Source of the DNA: Candidatus Dormiibacterota bacterium
GTDB lineage: Bacteria > Chloroflexota > Dormibacteria > Aeolococcales > Aeolococcaceae
Assembly: GCA_003153505.1 (NCBI GenBank)
Contig: PLZA01000034.1
Location: 38,333-102,332 of the forward strand
DNA length: 64,000 nucleotides
Direction: 5' to 3'
Positions 10,761-19,924 of the stretch are shown piece after piece. Each line of letters begins with the position of its first letter. The stretch's first letter is position 1. The position numbers and the translations under genes are program-made. The notes beneath the pieces are model-generated. The model was not told the origin of the DNA. It did not search any database and worked only from the letters and a program-made list of their open reading frames with translations.

Positions 10761-11690
10761 TTACGAGCTCAAAACGTTCAGTGGAGCGACGTTGGCCGCA
10801 CCGACGCGGTCACGCGAGGCGTCGGTGACAGCGACCTGGATCGTGAAGACGCCCTTCCCCGGGTTGGGGATGCACTGTGCGATGAATTCGATGGTGAGTG
10901 TCCCCGGGCCGAGCGTCGTCTGCGGTGGCACCTCGAAGCCACCATAGAAAACGAGGTATCCGCCCTTCACCGGCGAGATCAACGACTCCACTGACGAGTT
11001 CCCGCCGAAGGGCATGATGGTGGACTGGTACTGGAGCACCGGCGGCAGGGTCACCAGCACATCGACGGTCGGAGCGATCCCGGTGCCCTTGTTGGTGACC
11101 GTGACCCGGTACGTGACCTGACCGTTGGGGTGCACCGAGGACGGCCCGACCGACGCGGACACGCCGAGCCGTGGTGCCTCGTTGATCGCGAGCTGGATCG
11201 GGCGGCTCTGCACGGTATCGGTGAGACTGTCGTCCACCACCTGGGCCGCAAGGGAGTAGGTATCAGGCTGCGCCGTGATGTTCACCCCGAAGTCGATCGT
11301 GACCGAGGCATAGGCGGCCTTCCCGTTGGGCGACGTGGGCGACGAGAGCGACCAGACGCCCCACTGCGGGTTGGTGACACCGACCTGAGCGTCCTCCGGG
11401 GTCGTGCGCGCCGCACTGTTGGTGACGATCGAGTTGGTCACCGCGAACTGGAACGCGGTGGGCATCAGGGCGTGGATCACCACGCCGGAGGCATTGCCGG
11501 GGCCGAGGTTCTCCACCGTGATTTGAAAATCGGCGTCGCTCGTCCCGGGCGTGTACGACGCCCCGAAGTCCGATGCGAGCGTCACCGAGAGCTGCGCGGC
11601 CTGGGTGCTGCACGCCGACAGCACCAACGCTATCGGTGCCAGGATCGACACGGCGAGGACGCCTGTCAGGTGCGACGCCAGTGCCCGCAC
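10761..11690 (-). CDS. lipoprotein with two DUF11/CARDB-like adhesion-type repeats
   Basis: A 309-residue protein with a type II signal peptide ending in LVLSAC, so it is predicted to be lipid-anchored outside the membrane. The mature part contains two related beta-sandwich segments (about 30-160 and 165-300), each with a phrase such as VTVTNKGTG or ITVENLGPG, which is characteristic of DUF11/CARDB-type repeats. No catalytic residues are apparent. GTG start at 11690 with GGAGCAGG upstream. It sits 20 bases after maf on the same strand, perhaps by read-through. Confidence 0.7.
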   Translation of the reverse strand: MRALASHLTGVLAVSILAPIALVLSACSTQAAQLSVTLASDFGASYTPGTSDADFQITVENLGPGNASGVVIHALMPTAFQFAVTNSIVTNSAARTTPEDAQVGVTNPQWGVWSLSSPTSPNGKAAYASVTIDFGVNITAQPDTYSLAAQVVDDSLTDTVQSRPIQLAINEAPRLGVSASVGPSSVHPNGQVTYRVTVTNKGTGIAPTVDVLVTLPPVLQYQSTIMPFGGNSSVESLISPVKGGYLVFYGGFEVPPQTTLGPGTLTIEFIAQCIPNPGKGVFTIQVAVTDASRDRVGAANVAPLNVLSS

Positions 11691-11710
11691 GCGCCTGCTC
11701 CGCGAAACGG

Positions 11711-12370
11711 TCAGACCCTGGTAGCGGCGCGAAGCGGCGCGAGCGGACGCCGCTGCCGCGACGCGGTCAGCATGATGTCAGTGGTGCGCGGGAGCGGATC
11801 GGGGTAACCGATCTCACCGAGCAGGCGCAGCGCCAGCCCGACGTCGAGGCCGATGACCGTGTCGATGCGGCCCGCGACCGCCTCGACGAAATCCGAACCA
11901 CCGCCCTGGATCGCGTACGCGCCGGCGCGGTCGAGCGGCTCGCCGGAGGCGACGTACATATCCAGCGCATCGTCGGTGAAATCGCAGAATTTAACGGCCG
12001 ATCGGCTGACTCCGAGCGCCTCGTGATCGCTTCCGGTACACATTGCGCAGACGCCGGTGAGCACCGTGTGGCGCTTGCCACGCAGGTCGTTGAGCATCTC
12101 CCGCGCCAGCTCCGGCGTCTTCGGCTTGCCGAGCGGCCCACGCGGGCCGACCACAATCGTGTCGGCGCTCAGGACGTATGTTCCCGCGGGAACGAGCTTG
12201 CTCACGGCGACCGCCTTTTGGCGGGCAACGAGTTGCACCGCCAGCTCGGCGCTCACGCCGACAGGAAGCGCGGCGTCCTCGGGAGGTTCCATGATCCTGA
12301 AACGGATCCCGGCCCGGGTCAGCAACTCGCGGCGGCGAGGCGACCCGGACGCGAGCACGATTCCAATCAC
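11711..12370 (-). CDS. maf: Maf family nucleotide pyrophosphatase
   Basis: A 219-residue Maf/YhdE-type protein that hydrolyses non-canonical or UTP/dTTP nucleotides to the monophosphate plus pyrophosphate. The N-terminal LASGSPRRRELL is the Maf signature; ADTIVVGP contains the catalytic-loop Asp; YAIQGGGSDFVEAVAG is the conserved C-terminal motif. The GTG start at 12370 places the LASGSPRR motif at its usual position. Confidence 0.94.
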   Translation of the reverse strand: MIGIVLASGSPRRRELLTRAGIRFRIMEPPEDAALPVGVSAELAVQLVARQKAVAVSKLVPAGTYVLSADTIVVGPRGPLGKPKTPELAREMLNDLRGKRHTVLTGVCAMCTGSDHEALGVSRSAVKFCDFTDDALDMYVASGEPLDRAGAYAIQGGGSDFVEAVAGRIDTVIGLDVGLALRLLGEIGYPDPLPRTTDIMLTASRQRRPLAPLRAATRV

Positions 12371-12481
12371 GTGGCGGTCACGCGCGCAACGGCCGCATCG
12401 AAATCTCGCGCCAACTCACGTTCCATGCTAGCACCGCGACGCGACCCCGAGTTGATGAAGTCCGCATATACGCACAGCGCT

Positions 12482-13219
12482 TTAGGGCCGCGCCGCGATC
12501 ACCGCAGTCACAGCAGCGGCCACCGAGCACAGCCAGGCGATCGCGACCAGTGACAGGTGCTCTCTCCTGGTGACTGCCCGTCCGAGGCGCAGGAGGACCG
12601 CATAGGCCGCCACCGCCGCGACGAGCCCGACGACCCAGAGCGGTGCCACCGGCCATTGCTGCGCCGGGGGTATGACGATCGCCAGGACCACCACGAGCGA
12701 CGCGGCGACCACGGTGGCGCGGGCCGCCGCTGACCCCGTGGCGCGCTGCGGCTTGAGCACCATCGGCAGGGCCAGAAGCGCTGCGGTCACGGCGAGGATG
12801 CGGGCCGCGGCGTTGACGCCACCGGTCGATCCTGAGATGTCGGTGATGGCGAACGAGGTCGCCACCAGGCCGAGCAGGACCAGCGAGAAGCCTCCGAACG
12901 TGACGAGCAGGATGCGCCGGCGCGACCATGGCGCAGGCGCCACAAGCGATCCCGCAACGACCACCAGGAGCGCCGCGGCCACAAGGTTCGGCGTCGCACC
13001 ACCCGGAGGCGGCAGCGACGCCGCCGGTGTGCCAGGCAGGGGCGCAACCGCGGCAGCGACGACTGCGAAGGCTATTGCCGCGATGCCGCGAGCATCGATG
13101 GGAGCGCCCCGCGCAAGCCCGGCGACGCGGTACGTGATCCAGGCCATGACCGCGAGAAACAGCCCTCCGGGGTAGACGGCGAGCGCGACGACCTCGAGCA
13201 GCAGACCGAGCGGATCCAT
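12482..13219 (-). CDS. integral membrane protein, last gene of a complex I/hydrogenase-4-like membrane cluster
   Basis: A 245-residue protein with about seven hydrophobic helices. Its N-terminus (LEVVALAVYPGGLFLA) resembles the first helix of NuoH/HyfC, which carries a YPG turn, and its position after an antiporter-like gene supports that reading. The quinone-site Glu/Arg loops that define real NuoH are not visible and the protein is about 80 residues shorter. The relation is therefore weak and inferred mainly from context. Starts 5 bases after the preceding gene. Confidence 0.5.
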   Translation of the reverse strand: MDPLGLLLEVVALAVYPGGLFLAVMAWITYRVAGLARGAPIDARGIAAIAFAVVAAAVAPLPGTPAASLPPPGGATPNLVAAALLVVVAGSLVAPAPWSRRRILLVTFGGFSLVLLGLVATSFAITDISGSTGGVNAAARILAVTAALLALPMVLKPQRATGSAAARATVVAASLVVVLAIVIPPAQQWPVAPLWVVGLVAAVAAYAVLLRLGRAVTRREHLSLVAIAWLCSVAAAVTAVIAARP

Positions 13220-13224
13220 TCCGT

Positions 13225-14469
13225 TCAGCTTCCGAACACGAAACGGGTGAGTGACTGGGGGGCGAGCCCGATGGCGATCCCAACCGCCAGGAGCAGCCAC
13301 GCGGCGAGCTCGGGGAGCCGTCCGCGCCAGCCCTCGCCATCGATGACCGCCGCTCTGCCCGAGCACGCCATGACCGAGGCGATGAAGATCAATGCCATCG
13401 CGAGCACCGCAGCGATCGTGGACCCGACGTTGCCCGCGGCAAGCGCTTCGAGGAGCAGGAGACGACCCCAGAAGGTCGGTGACGGCGGCACGCCGCTGAG
13501 CAATGCCCAGGCAACCCTTCGCGGCCAGAGCAGACCCGCGCCCTCGGATCGCAGGAGGATCGGCGCGATGCAGAGATGGGTGACCACGATGATCAGCGCT
13601 CCAGTGAGCGCAGGAGACGCGACTGCCCCTTCAACAGCGGCGATGCAGAGTGCGACGTCCGCCATGAACACGCGGCCATAGCGCATCGGGGCAGGTCCCC
13701 GCGCTGCCCAGATCCCGCTCCAAACAGCACTCCCCAGCCCGACAACGAGGAGGACGTGCTCGAAGATCGGGCTTCCGTCCCCAAGGACCCCTCCGGGAAC
13801 ACGCTCGGCGATGAGCAGCACCACGGGCACCAGGAGGACGAGCCAGGGTGCGACCTCCATGGGTTTGAGGGACCCGATGATCCCGGCAGCCCAACCCCCG
13901 AGCGGGTAGATCGCGAGGAGGGCGGCGACGCCCGTCGCCAGCAACGCCGCGACCACAGCTGGACGATCCCCGGTCGTGAACCCCGTCAGGGGCAGGAATG
14001 GCGAGGCCGCGACCAATGCCGCTGTGCCGGTCCCCGCCACCCGTCCGGCCGCAAGGGTCGCCCGCCCCGGCGATTGGCCGATCCAGCGAAGCACCATGGT
14101 CGCGATCGCGGCGGTGAGCGCCAATGCGGTGATCAGCGGATCGCTGCTGGCCATAGCGATGGTCGCGGCCGCCCCCACAACACCGATGGTGCGGCCGATC
14201 GAGACGTCGATCGACGGCTGGAGAAGGATCACCAGGGCCATGGAGATGCCGGCGGCGACCAGCAGTCCCTGACCTGCGCGATCGAGTCCGCTGATCCCGC
14301 TGAGGCCGCCGAGCGGAACGGCGGTCGTCGCGGAGCGAGCCGCCAGCAGGGTTAGCCCAGCTCCGACCATGGGGACGACCGCCACCAGCCTCGCAGTGCG
14401 CCTGCGCAGGACCGCCGACGCAACCAGGCCGAGGCCGAGCCACGCCGCCGCGATGACGGCAGGGCTCAC
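13225..14469 (-). CDS. NuoN/HyfF-like antiporter-type membrane subunit, divergent
   Basis: A 414-residue protein with about 12-13 hydrophobic helices. The segment LLSGVPPSPTFWGRLLLLEAL matches the G-x-PP-xx-F-x-G-[KR] helix conserved in NuoL/M/N and HyfB/F. The usual PFHxWLP loop appears reduced to YPLGGWAAG. Begins with a GTG overlapping the previous gene by 4 bases. In the complex I family such subunits form proton channels; loss of the histidine and of a clear TM7 lysine makes pumping uncertain. Confidence 0.62.
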   Translation of the reverse strand: MSPAVIAAAWLGLGLVASAVLRRRTARLVAVVPMVGAGLTLLAARSATTAVPLGGLSGISGLDRAGQGLLVAAGISMALVILLQPSIDVSIGRTIGVVGAAATIAMASSDPLITALALTAAIATMVLRWIGQSPGRATLAAGRVAGTGTAALVAASPFLPLTGFTTGDRPAVVAALLATGVAALLAIYPLGGWAAGIIGSLKPMEVAPWLVLLVPVVLLIAERVPGGVLGDGSPIFEHVLLVVGLGSAVWSGIWAARGPAPMRYGRVFMADVALCIAAVEGAVASPALTGALIIVVTHLCIAPILLRSEGAGLLWPRRVAWALLSGVPPSPTFWGRLLLLEALAAGNVGSTIAAVLAMALIFIASVMACSGRAAVIDGEGWRGRLPELAAWLLLAVGIAIGLAPQSLTRFVFGS

Positions 14470-15113
14470 GCTTGCGCCTCGACGAATGGATGGGCCTTGC
14501 GCGAACTGCGGCCGTGCAACCAGCCCGCGAGGAAAGCCGCAACCGGGGCGACAGCGCAGGCGATGACCGCGCCGGGGAATGAGTCGCCACCGCTGCGCAG
14601 CAGCCAGGCTGTGCCAGTCGCGATGCCGACCATCGCCACCCCAACCGCCAGGTCCTCGAGGGTTCGCGCGACCAGCAGCCGGATCACGCCGCAGGTCCAC
14701 GCGTATGCGATCGGGAACAGCAGACCTTCCACGGCGGTCACCTGGCCGACCGGGACGTTGAAGCTCACCCACGAAGCGATGGGTACGGCAACCGCGGCGC
14801 CGAAGGCGCGGGCGCTCCTGGGACCGAAGAGCCTGGCTGCCGGTGCGAATGCGGGGATCGTCGGGTCGAGGCCCGAGAGCCAGGGGAGCACGCGTCCCCC
14901 CAGCCAGCCTGCCCAGGCGAGTACCAATGCAGCGATGCCGCAGGCACCGAGCACGGCGGCCCCAGGCGCACCCCCGAAGGTTGCTGCGGTCGGGGCAAGC
15001 CCCGCGGCGAGGAAAGCGACCGCAATTGCCACCGCTCGCCGTCCGTCCACCATCATCGCAACCACCGCGGCGATCACCCCCGCGGCCGAGAGCAGCGGTG
15101 CCGAGACCCCCAT
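14466..15113 (-). CDS. HyfE-like small membrane subunit
   Basis: A 215-residue hydrophobic protein with six or seven helices. Length and position between the two antiporter-like genes match hydrogenase-4 component E (HyfE, about 216 residues in E. coli), but I see no diagnostic residue motif. The ATG shares one base with the preceding TGA (TGATG) and the gene overlaps the next by 4 bases, so the set is translationally coupled. The name rests on context. Confidence 0.5.
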   Translation of the reverse strand: MGVSAPLLSAAGVIAAVVAMMVDGRRAVAIAVAFLAAGLAPTAATFGGAPGAAVLGACGIAALVLAWAGWLGGRVLPWLSGLDPTIPAFAPAARLFGPRSARAFGAAVAVPIASWVSFNVPVGQVTAVEGLLFPIAYAWTCGVIRLLVARTLEDLAVGVAMVGIATGTAWLLRSGGDSFPGAVIACAVAPVAAFLAGWLHGRSSRKAHPFVEAQA

Positions 15114-16783
15114 CAGTGGATCAGGGGGAGCAGCAGGATGGCGAGGATTCCTCCGACGAGGACGACCAGGAGCTGCGGCTGCACCACGAGCCACTCGTCC
15201 GCCTGGCGCAGCCAGAGGCTGCCCCGGAGGGCTGCCGGACGCCAGCGGCGGACGACCCGGAGCCCGACAGGTCTCGAGCCCACCGATGGAACGGGCTGGG
15301 GCGACGACCGGGCCACCAGCGACCACCCTGTCAGCGTGGCGAAGGCCCAGACGCCGGCCGCGACGATGACGAACCCAACGACAACGTAGCCGCCGGACCA
15401 GTCGCCTGCGCTGGTCCGGATCGCAGCTGCGCCGATCGACTCGGTCAGGCCCCCGGCGTTCAGGGCCGCGAGCACCGATGTGGCGATCGTTCCGGGGACA
15501 ACCGCCGCGATGAGGGAGACGACCACGGCGACGGAGCCGAGCACCGACGGGTATCCGGCCCTTCCCGCGGGTCCCCGCGACGTCAGGACATGTGCCGCCG
15601 CCTGCACCGCGGCGGCGGCACCGAGCACGCCGGCCAGGCCGAGGGCCGCGACCAGCGCGGCAGCCGGCCGGCCGATCGCCACCGCGGCCGAGAGTTCGAG
15701 GATCAGCGCCGTGATGCCGAACCCGATCGGTAGCGACCCGGCGGCGCCAAGCGAAACCGCGGCGAGGGCAGCGCTAGCCCTCCCCCGCCCGATCTGTTCC
15801 CATGCGGGCGTCAGGGCGGTGGACAGCATCACGCAACAGATGCCGGCGGCGACGGCGGCGCCCGCCGCCGCACCGGCGATGCCGATCAGCGCGATCACCG
15901 GTGCGGCTGCGAGGACGCAGAGCGCTCTCCCCGCAACCACCGGTGCGTCGAACCTGCGCAGCGCGACCATCACAGCCAGAACCGCCGCCAGCCCGCCGGC
16001 GACCGCGAGTCCGATCGTGATGCCTTCCGGGAGCGGACCTGCAGCCGCCTCTCGGAGTCGGAGGACCACGATCGCTCCGCAGGGAATGGCGCCGGTCGTA
16101 GCCCAGGCGGCCGTTGGGGTGCGGCTGCCGCGAATGGGTACGAATGCCGGAGAGAGGAGCCGCATCACGCCCGCGGCGGCCCACGGCCCAGCGACCGTGG
16201 CGCCCATCGCTCCCGCAGGAATCACCGCGAAGTCGGTGGTGCCGGCAACGCTCAGGAGTTGGACGCCGGCAACCACGAGTCCCAGCGATGCGAGATGCTC
16301 GAGCCCGATCGCGACGAGGCCGCCACGGCCCGGACGGCCCCGGGCTGCGCTGGTCATGAGCAGCGTTCCGACTCCCGCGATCTCGACGCCACCCGCGAGC
16401 ATCACGATGTTGCCGGCGAGCGCTGCCACGAGGGTGCCGGCAACACAGACGAGCAGGGCGCTCACCTCGCGTGTCTGTCGATCACTTTCCAGGAGCAGCA
16501 GCAGGCCGGCTGCTGCAGCGGCCAGACCCAGCGTGGCGCCGGGCAGATCGAGGCGGAGCAGGTAGGCGATCCCCGCCACCGGGGTCCCGAGGGACGTCTC
16601 GATCCGCCCGCTGCCGTTGAGGGCGGCAGCCTCGACCGCGAACAACGCGATCGTTGCCGCGATGCCGAGTCCGGCGACAAGTCGAGCACTGCGGGCCTGT
16701 CGCGGTGAGAGCGCGAACACGACGATCGCCGCTGCGATCAGCGGCGCGGGTATGAGCGCCAGCTGGAGCCCACCGCCCAGCAT
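15113..16783 (-). CDS. NuoL/HyfB-like antiporter-type membrane subunit, degenerate
   Basis: A 556-residue protein with about 14-15 hydrophobic helices, Ala/Gly/Val-rich. A buried Glu in GGVEIAGVGTLLM lies where the WExxxxxSYLL helix of NuoL/HyfB has its conserved Glu. In contrast, the next canonical helix pair (Lys on TM7 and the HxWLPxA loop) is replaced by a sequence without Lys or His. ATG at 16783 with GGGAGG about 10 bases upstream. First membrane gene of a four-gene set; no hydrogenase, NADH or quinone module lies nearby. Confidence 0.58.
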   Translation of the reverse strand: MLGGGLQLALIPAPLIAAAIVVFALSPRQARSARLVAGLGIAATIALFAVEAAALNGSGRIETSLGTPVAGIAYLLRLDLPGATLGLAAAAAGLLLLLESDRQTREVSALLVCVAGTLVAALAGNIVMLAGGVEIAGVGTLLMTSAARGRPGRGGLVAIGLEHLASLGLVVAGVQLLSVAGTTDFAVIPAGAMGATVAGPWAAAGVMRLLSPAFVPIRGSRTPTAAWATTGAIPCGAIVVLRLREAAAGPLPEGITIGLAVAGGLAAVLAVMVALRRFDAPVVAGRALCVLAAAPVIALIGIAGAAAGAAVAAGICCVMLSTALTPAWEQIGRGRASAALAAVSLGAAGSLPIGFGITALILELSAAVAIGRPAAALVAALGLAGVLGAAAAVQAAAHVLTSRGPAGRAGYPSVLGSVAVVVSLIAAVVPGTIATSVLAALNAGGLTESIGAAAIRTSAGDWSGGYVVVGFVIVAAGVWAFATLTGWSLVARSSPQPVPSVGSRPVGLRVVRRWRPAALRGSLWLRQADEWLVVQPQLLVVLVGGILAILLLPLIH

Positions 16784-16790
16784 CGTGACG

Positions 16791-17258
16791 CTACCTCCCG
16801 GTACGGGCCAGCGCCGGCGCTCCGACCTCGGTGGCGCAGTACGGGCACACGCCCCAGCCGAGCCGGAGGCTGCGATCGCACCCCGTGCACCGCCGGGCGA
16901 ACTGTGTCCGGCAATACGGGCAGAGAATGAACTCCTGCTGGATCTCACGTCCGCAGGTCGGGCAGGGTCGCGTGGGGATTCCTTCGATCGGCGGTTCGAG
17001 CAGCACCTGCTCCTCGATGGCCAGCGACCGAACCTGCTCCATCGTGAGTGGCGGTCGCACCATGAAATAGATCAGGGCACCGAGGAAGGGCGGGACGAAG
17101 CCGAGCAGCATCGCGAAAAGCGTGAAGCCGGGTGACGTGGTGCGACGCCGTGCATCCCGGACGACGTAGAAGGCGAGGGCGAGCCAGAGCACGACCAGGT
17201 AGGCGACGACGACCACCACCACCCCGGTGAGGAGCGTCCCCAGATCAACCAGCAGCAT
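16791..17258 (-). CDS. membrane protein with C-terminal double zinc ribbon
   Basis: A 155-residue protein. Two transmembrane helices occupy about 5-30 and 42-62; the C-terminal third carries four CxxC knuckles (CPTC, CPYC, CTGC, CPYC), the spacing of a double zinc ribbon. The family is common as an accessory membrane protein but has no settled function. The ATG at 17258 has AGGAGG six bases upstream and overlaps the end of valS by 14 bases; the next gene (antiporter-like) follows after 7 bases, so it may be co-expressed with the membrane cluster. Confidence 0.75.
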   Translation of the reverse strand: MLLVDLGTLLTGVVVVVVAYLVVLWLALAFYVVRDARRRTTSPGFTLFAMLLGFVPPFLGALIYFMVRPPLTMEQVRSLAIEEQVLLEPPIEGIPTRPCPTCGREIQQEFILCPYCRTQFARRCTGCDRSLRLGWGVCPYCATEVGAPALARTGR

Positions 17259-19893
17259 CGGTGGATCCTCCTGACGCGCCGCGGCGCAACACGTCCAGTT
17301 GAGCGAGGGCCTCGGCAAGCCGCCGGCGCGACTCGTCGACGACCTGGGCTGGTGCCCCGTTCACGAACGCGGGGTTTGCGAGCTGTGCCTGGAGCCGCGA
17401 CACGTTTGCCTCGAGCAGGCCGATCTGACGAGCTGTCGCACTGGCGTCGGCGGCGGTGTCGGCGATCACCACCTCGGCGTGGAGCCTACCCGAAACCACG
17501 ACCACGGGATCGACGCCGCGCTCGTGGCCGTCCACCACGCTTGCCGGCACGAGGCCGCCGATCAAGCTCGTGAGCTGCCTGCTCGCCATTGCACCATCGG
17601 CGGTTCGCACCACCACGCGGATCCGATCGCGCGTGCCCCGTGGGACGCGGTGACTGTGGCCGAGCGCCCGGATGCGCTGCACCAGCTCGATGGCCTCGCT
17701 GATCTGGTGATGGGCGGCCGTCGTTTCGGCATCGCTCCAGAGCGGGTCCTCCTCCGGCCACGCACGCTGTTGCAGCGTCGGTGCCGCATTCGGCAGTTGC
17801 TGCGCGCATTCCTCGGTCACGAAGGGCATGAACGGATGCAGCAGGCGCAGGAGCACGTCCAGCGTCGTGACGGCGGTCCAGACCGCAGCGCGTCGTGACT
17901 CGTGGTCACCCACGTCGGCGAGGCGCAGCTTGATGATTTCGACGTACCAATCGCAGAAGGAATGCCACGCCGTGTCGTAGAGATGCTCAACGGCGTCGTG
18001 AAAGCGGAAGGCGTCGAAGCCGGCGTCGCATTCGCGGACCACCGCCGCGAGCTCGGCGAGCATCCACCGGTCCTCGGGACGGAGCGTCTCCGGCCTGGGT
18101 GGATGGACGTCGAGGTCTGCCACCGATCCCTTGCCGACCTTGGCGACGAGGAAGCCGTTGGTCACCTGCCACAGCTTGTTGGCGAAGCGCTGGTAGGAAG
18201 CGATGCGGTCCTCGTCGAAACGCATGTCCTGACCACTCGTTCCCACCGCCGCCGCCCACGCGCGAACGGCGTCCGCCCCGAATCTGTCGATGAGGTCCAG
18301 CGGATCGATCACGTTGCCCTTGGACTTGCTCATCCGGCTGCCGTCGGCGGCCTGGATCGTGCTGGTGATCAACACGTCGTTGAAGGGGTTCCGGCCCGTG
18401 AACTTGATGCCGGTCATGATCATTCGAGCAACCCAGAGAAAGATGATGCCGCGATCGGTGGCGAGGACATCGGTCGGATAGAAGCGCTCCAGGTCCTCTG
18501 TGTGCTCGGGCCACCCGAAGATGGCGAACGGCCACAGGCCGCTGCTGAACCAGGTGTCCAGCACATCCGGGTCATTGGTGAGCGCGCCGTTGCCGCAGTC
18601 AGGGCATTGCTGCGGCGGTTCGATCCAGGCGAAGCGATGGCCGTTGGCACACGTCGACACCGGAATGGCGTGGCCGAGCCAGATCTGCCGGCTGATGCAC
18701 CAGTCCTTGATGTTGCGCATCCACTGGAGGTAGACGTCGGTGTAGCGCGCCGGATGGAAGACGATCTCGCCGCTCTCGGCGGCCCCGATGCCGGGCGCCG
18801 CAAGCGACGCCATGTGCACCCACCATTGCTCACTCACGAGGGGCTCGAGGATGGTGCCGCAGCGATCGCAGTGGCCGACCTCGTGCAGATAGGGCTCCTC
18901 TTTCACGAGAACGCCCAGGTCGCGAAGCGCCGCGGCGACCGCCGTTCTTGCCTGTTCGGCGGGCATGCCGTGGAACTGCGGCAGCGAGGGCACATCCATG
19001 GTGCCGTCGAGCGCGATGACATTGATGATCGGCAGCGAGTGCCGCACTCCGATCTCGTAGTCGGTCGGGTCGTGGCCCGGGGTCACTTTCAATGCGCCGG
19101 TCCCGAATTCGGGACGCACCGCCCCATCGGCGAAGATCGGCACGACCCGCCACGTCAGCGGCAGCGTGACGTGCTTGCCGATGAGCGCCGCGTAGCGAGG
19201 GTCGCCGGGCGCGACGGCGACACCCGTGTCGCCGAGCATCGTCTCCGGACGCACGGTGGCGACGGTGATGCTGAGGCCACCTTCGACCGGATACTTCAGG
19301 TAGTAGAGCGGATCCGTGTGTTCCTGCCAGTCGATCTCCTCATCGCTGATCGCGGACCGGCAGCGTGGGCACCAGTTGACGATGCGCGGGCCGCGATAGA
19401 TGAGCCCCTCGTCGAAGAGCGTCTTGAACACGAGCCTGATGGCGCGAACGTACTGATCATCGAGCGTGAATCGCGAGCGCTCCCAGTCGCACGTGTATCC
19501 CATCCGGCGCATCTGCTCGTAGATGCGCCCGCCGTATTCCTCGTACCACGCGTCGACACGCGCCTGGAACGCAACGCGCCCGAGATCCTCCTTGGTGATG
19601 CCCTCGTCGGCGAGCTGGCGCTCGATGACGTTCTGCGTGGCGATGGCCGCGTGGTCGGTCCCCGGGCACCATTCGACCTCGAAGCCGCGCATCCTCCGGT
19701 TGCGACACACGGTGTCCTGGATGGAGAACGTCGATGCGTGCCCCATGTGCAGCGCACCTGTGATATTGGGCGGGGGAAGCGCGATGACGAATGGGGGCTT
19801 GGTGCTCGTGACATCGGCGTGCCCGACGCCGAGCTCCCTCCAGCGCTCCCGCCACTTCGGTTCCACGCTGGACCAGTCGAAATGCTTTTCCAT
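17245..19893 (-). CDS. valS: valine-tRNA ligase
   Basis: An 882-residue class I synthetase that charges tRNA-Val. The HIGH motif is HMGHA in ALPPPNITGALHMGHA near residue 50, and KMSKS is RMSKSKGN about residue 540. Between them lies the editing (CP1) domain and two CxxC pairs (CPRC and CPDC) suggesting zinc. The C-terminal coiled-coil tRNA arm is present (ARQIGLLEANVSRL). The ATG at 19893 was chosen because it opens the conserved MEKHFDWSSVEPKW and has TATACT 10 bases upstream. Confidence 0.97.
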   Translation of the reverse strand: MEKHFDWSSVEPKWRERWRELGVGHADVTSTKPPFVIALPPPNITGALHMGHASTFSIQDTVCRNRRMRGFEVEWCPGTDHAAIATQNVIERQLADEGITKEDLGRVAFQARVDAWYEEYGGRIYEQMRRMGYTCDWERSRFTLDDQYVRAIRLVFKTLFDEGLIYRGPRIVNWCPRCRSAISDEEIDWQEHTDPLYYLKYPVEGGLSITVATVRPETMLGDTGVAVAPGDPRYAALIGKHVTLPLTWRVVPIFADGAVRPEFGTGALKVTPGHDPTDYEIGVRHSLPIINVIALDGTMDVPSLPQFHGMPAEQARTAVAAALRDLGVLVKEEPYLHEVGHCDRCGTILEPLVSEQWWVHMASLAAPGIGAAESGEIVFHPARYTDVYLQWMRNIKDWCISRQIWLGHAIPVSTCANGHRFAWIEPPQQCPDCGNGALTNDPDVLDTWFSSGLWPFAIFGWPEHTEDLERFYPTDVLATDRGIIFLWVARMIMTGIKFTGRNPFNDVLITSTIQAADGSRMSKSKGNVIDPLDLIDRFGADAVRAWAAAVGTSGQDMRFDEDRIASYQRFANKLWQVTNGFLVAKVGKGSVADLDVHPPRPETLRPEDRWMLAELAAVVRECDAGFDAFRFHDAVEHLYDTAWHSFCDWYVEIIKLRLADVGDHESRRAAVWTAVTTLDVLLRLLHPFMPFVTEECAQQLPNAAPTLQQRAWPEEDPLWSDAETTAAHHQISEAIELVQRIRALGHSHRVPRGTRDRIRVVVRTADGAMASRQLTSLIGGLVPASVVDGHERGVDPVVVVSGRLHAEVVIADTAADASATARQIGLLEANVSRLQAQLANPAFVNGAPAQVVDESRRRLAEALAQLDVLRRGASGGSTDAAG

Positions 19894-19903
19894 TGGGCGA
19901 TTG

Positions 19904-19909
19904 AGTATA
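19904..19909 (-). promoter_or_regulatory. -10 box TATACT of valS
   Basis: TATACT reads on the minus strand ten bases before the valS ATG. There is no purine-rich ribosome binding site between box and start, so the mRNA probably begins at or a few bases before the ATG. Confidence 0.55.
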
Positions 19910-19924
19910 TGGGCGGACCGGGTG

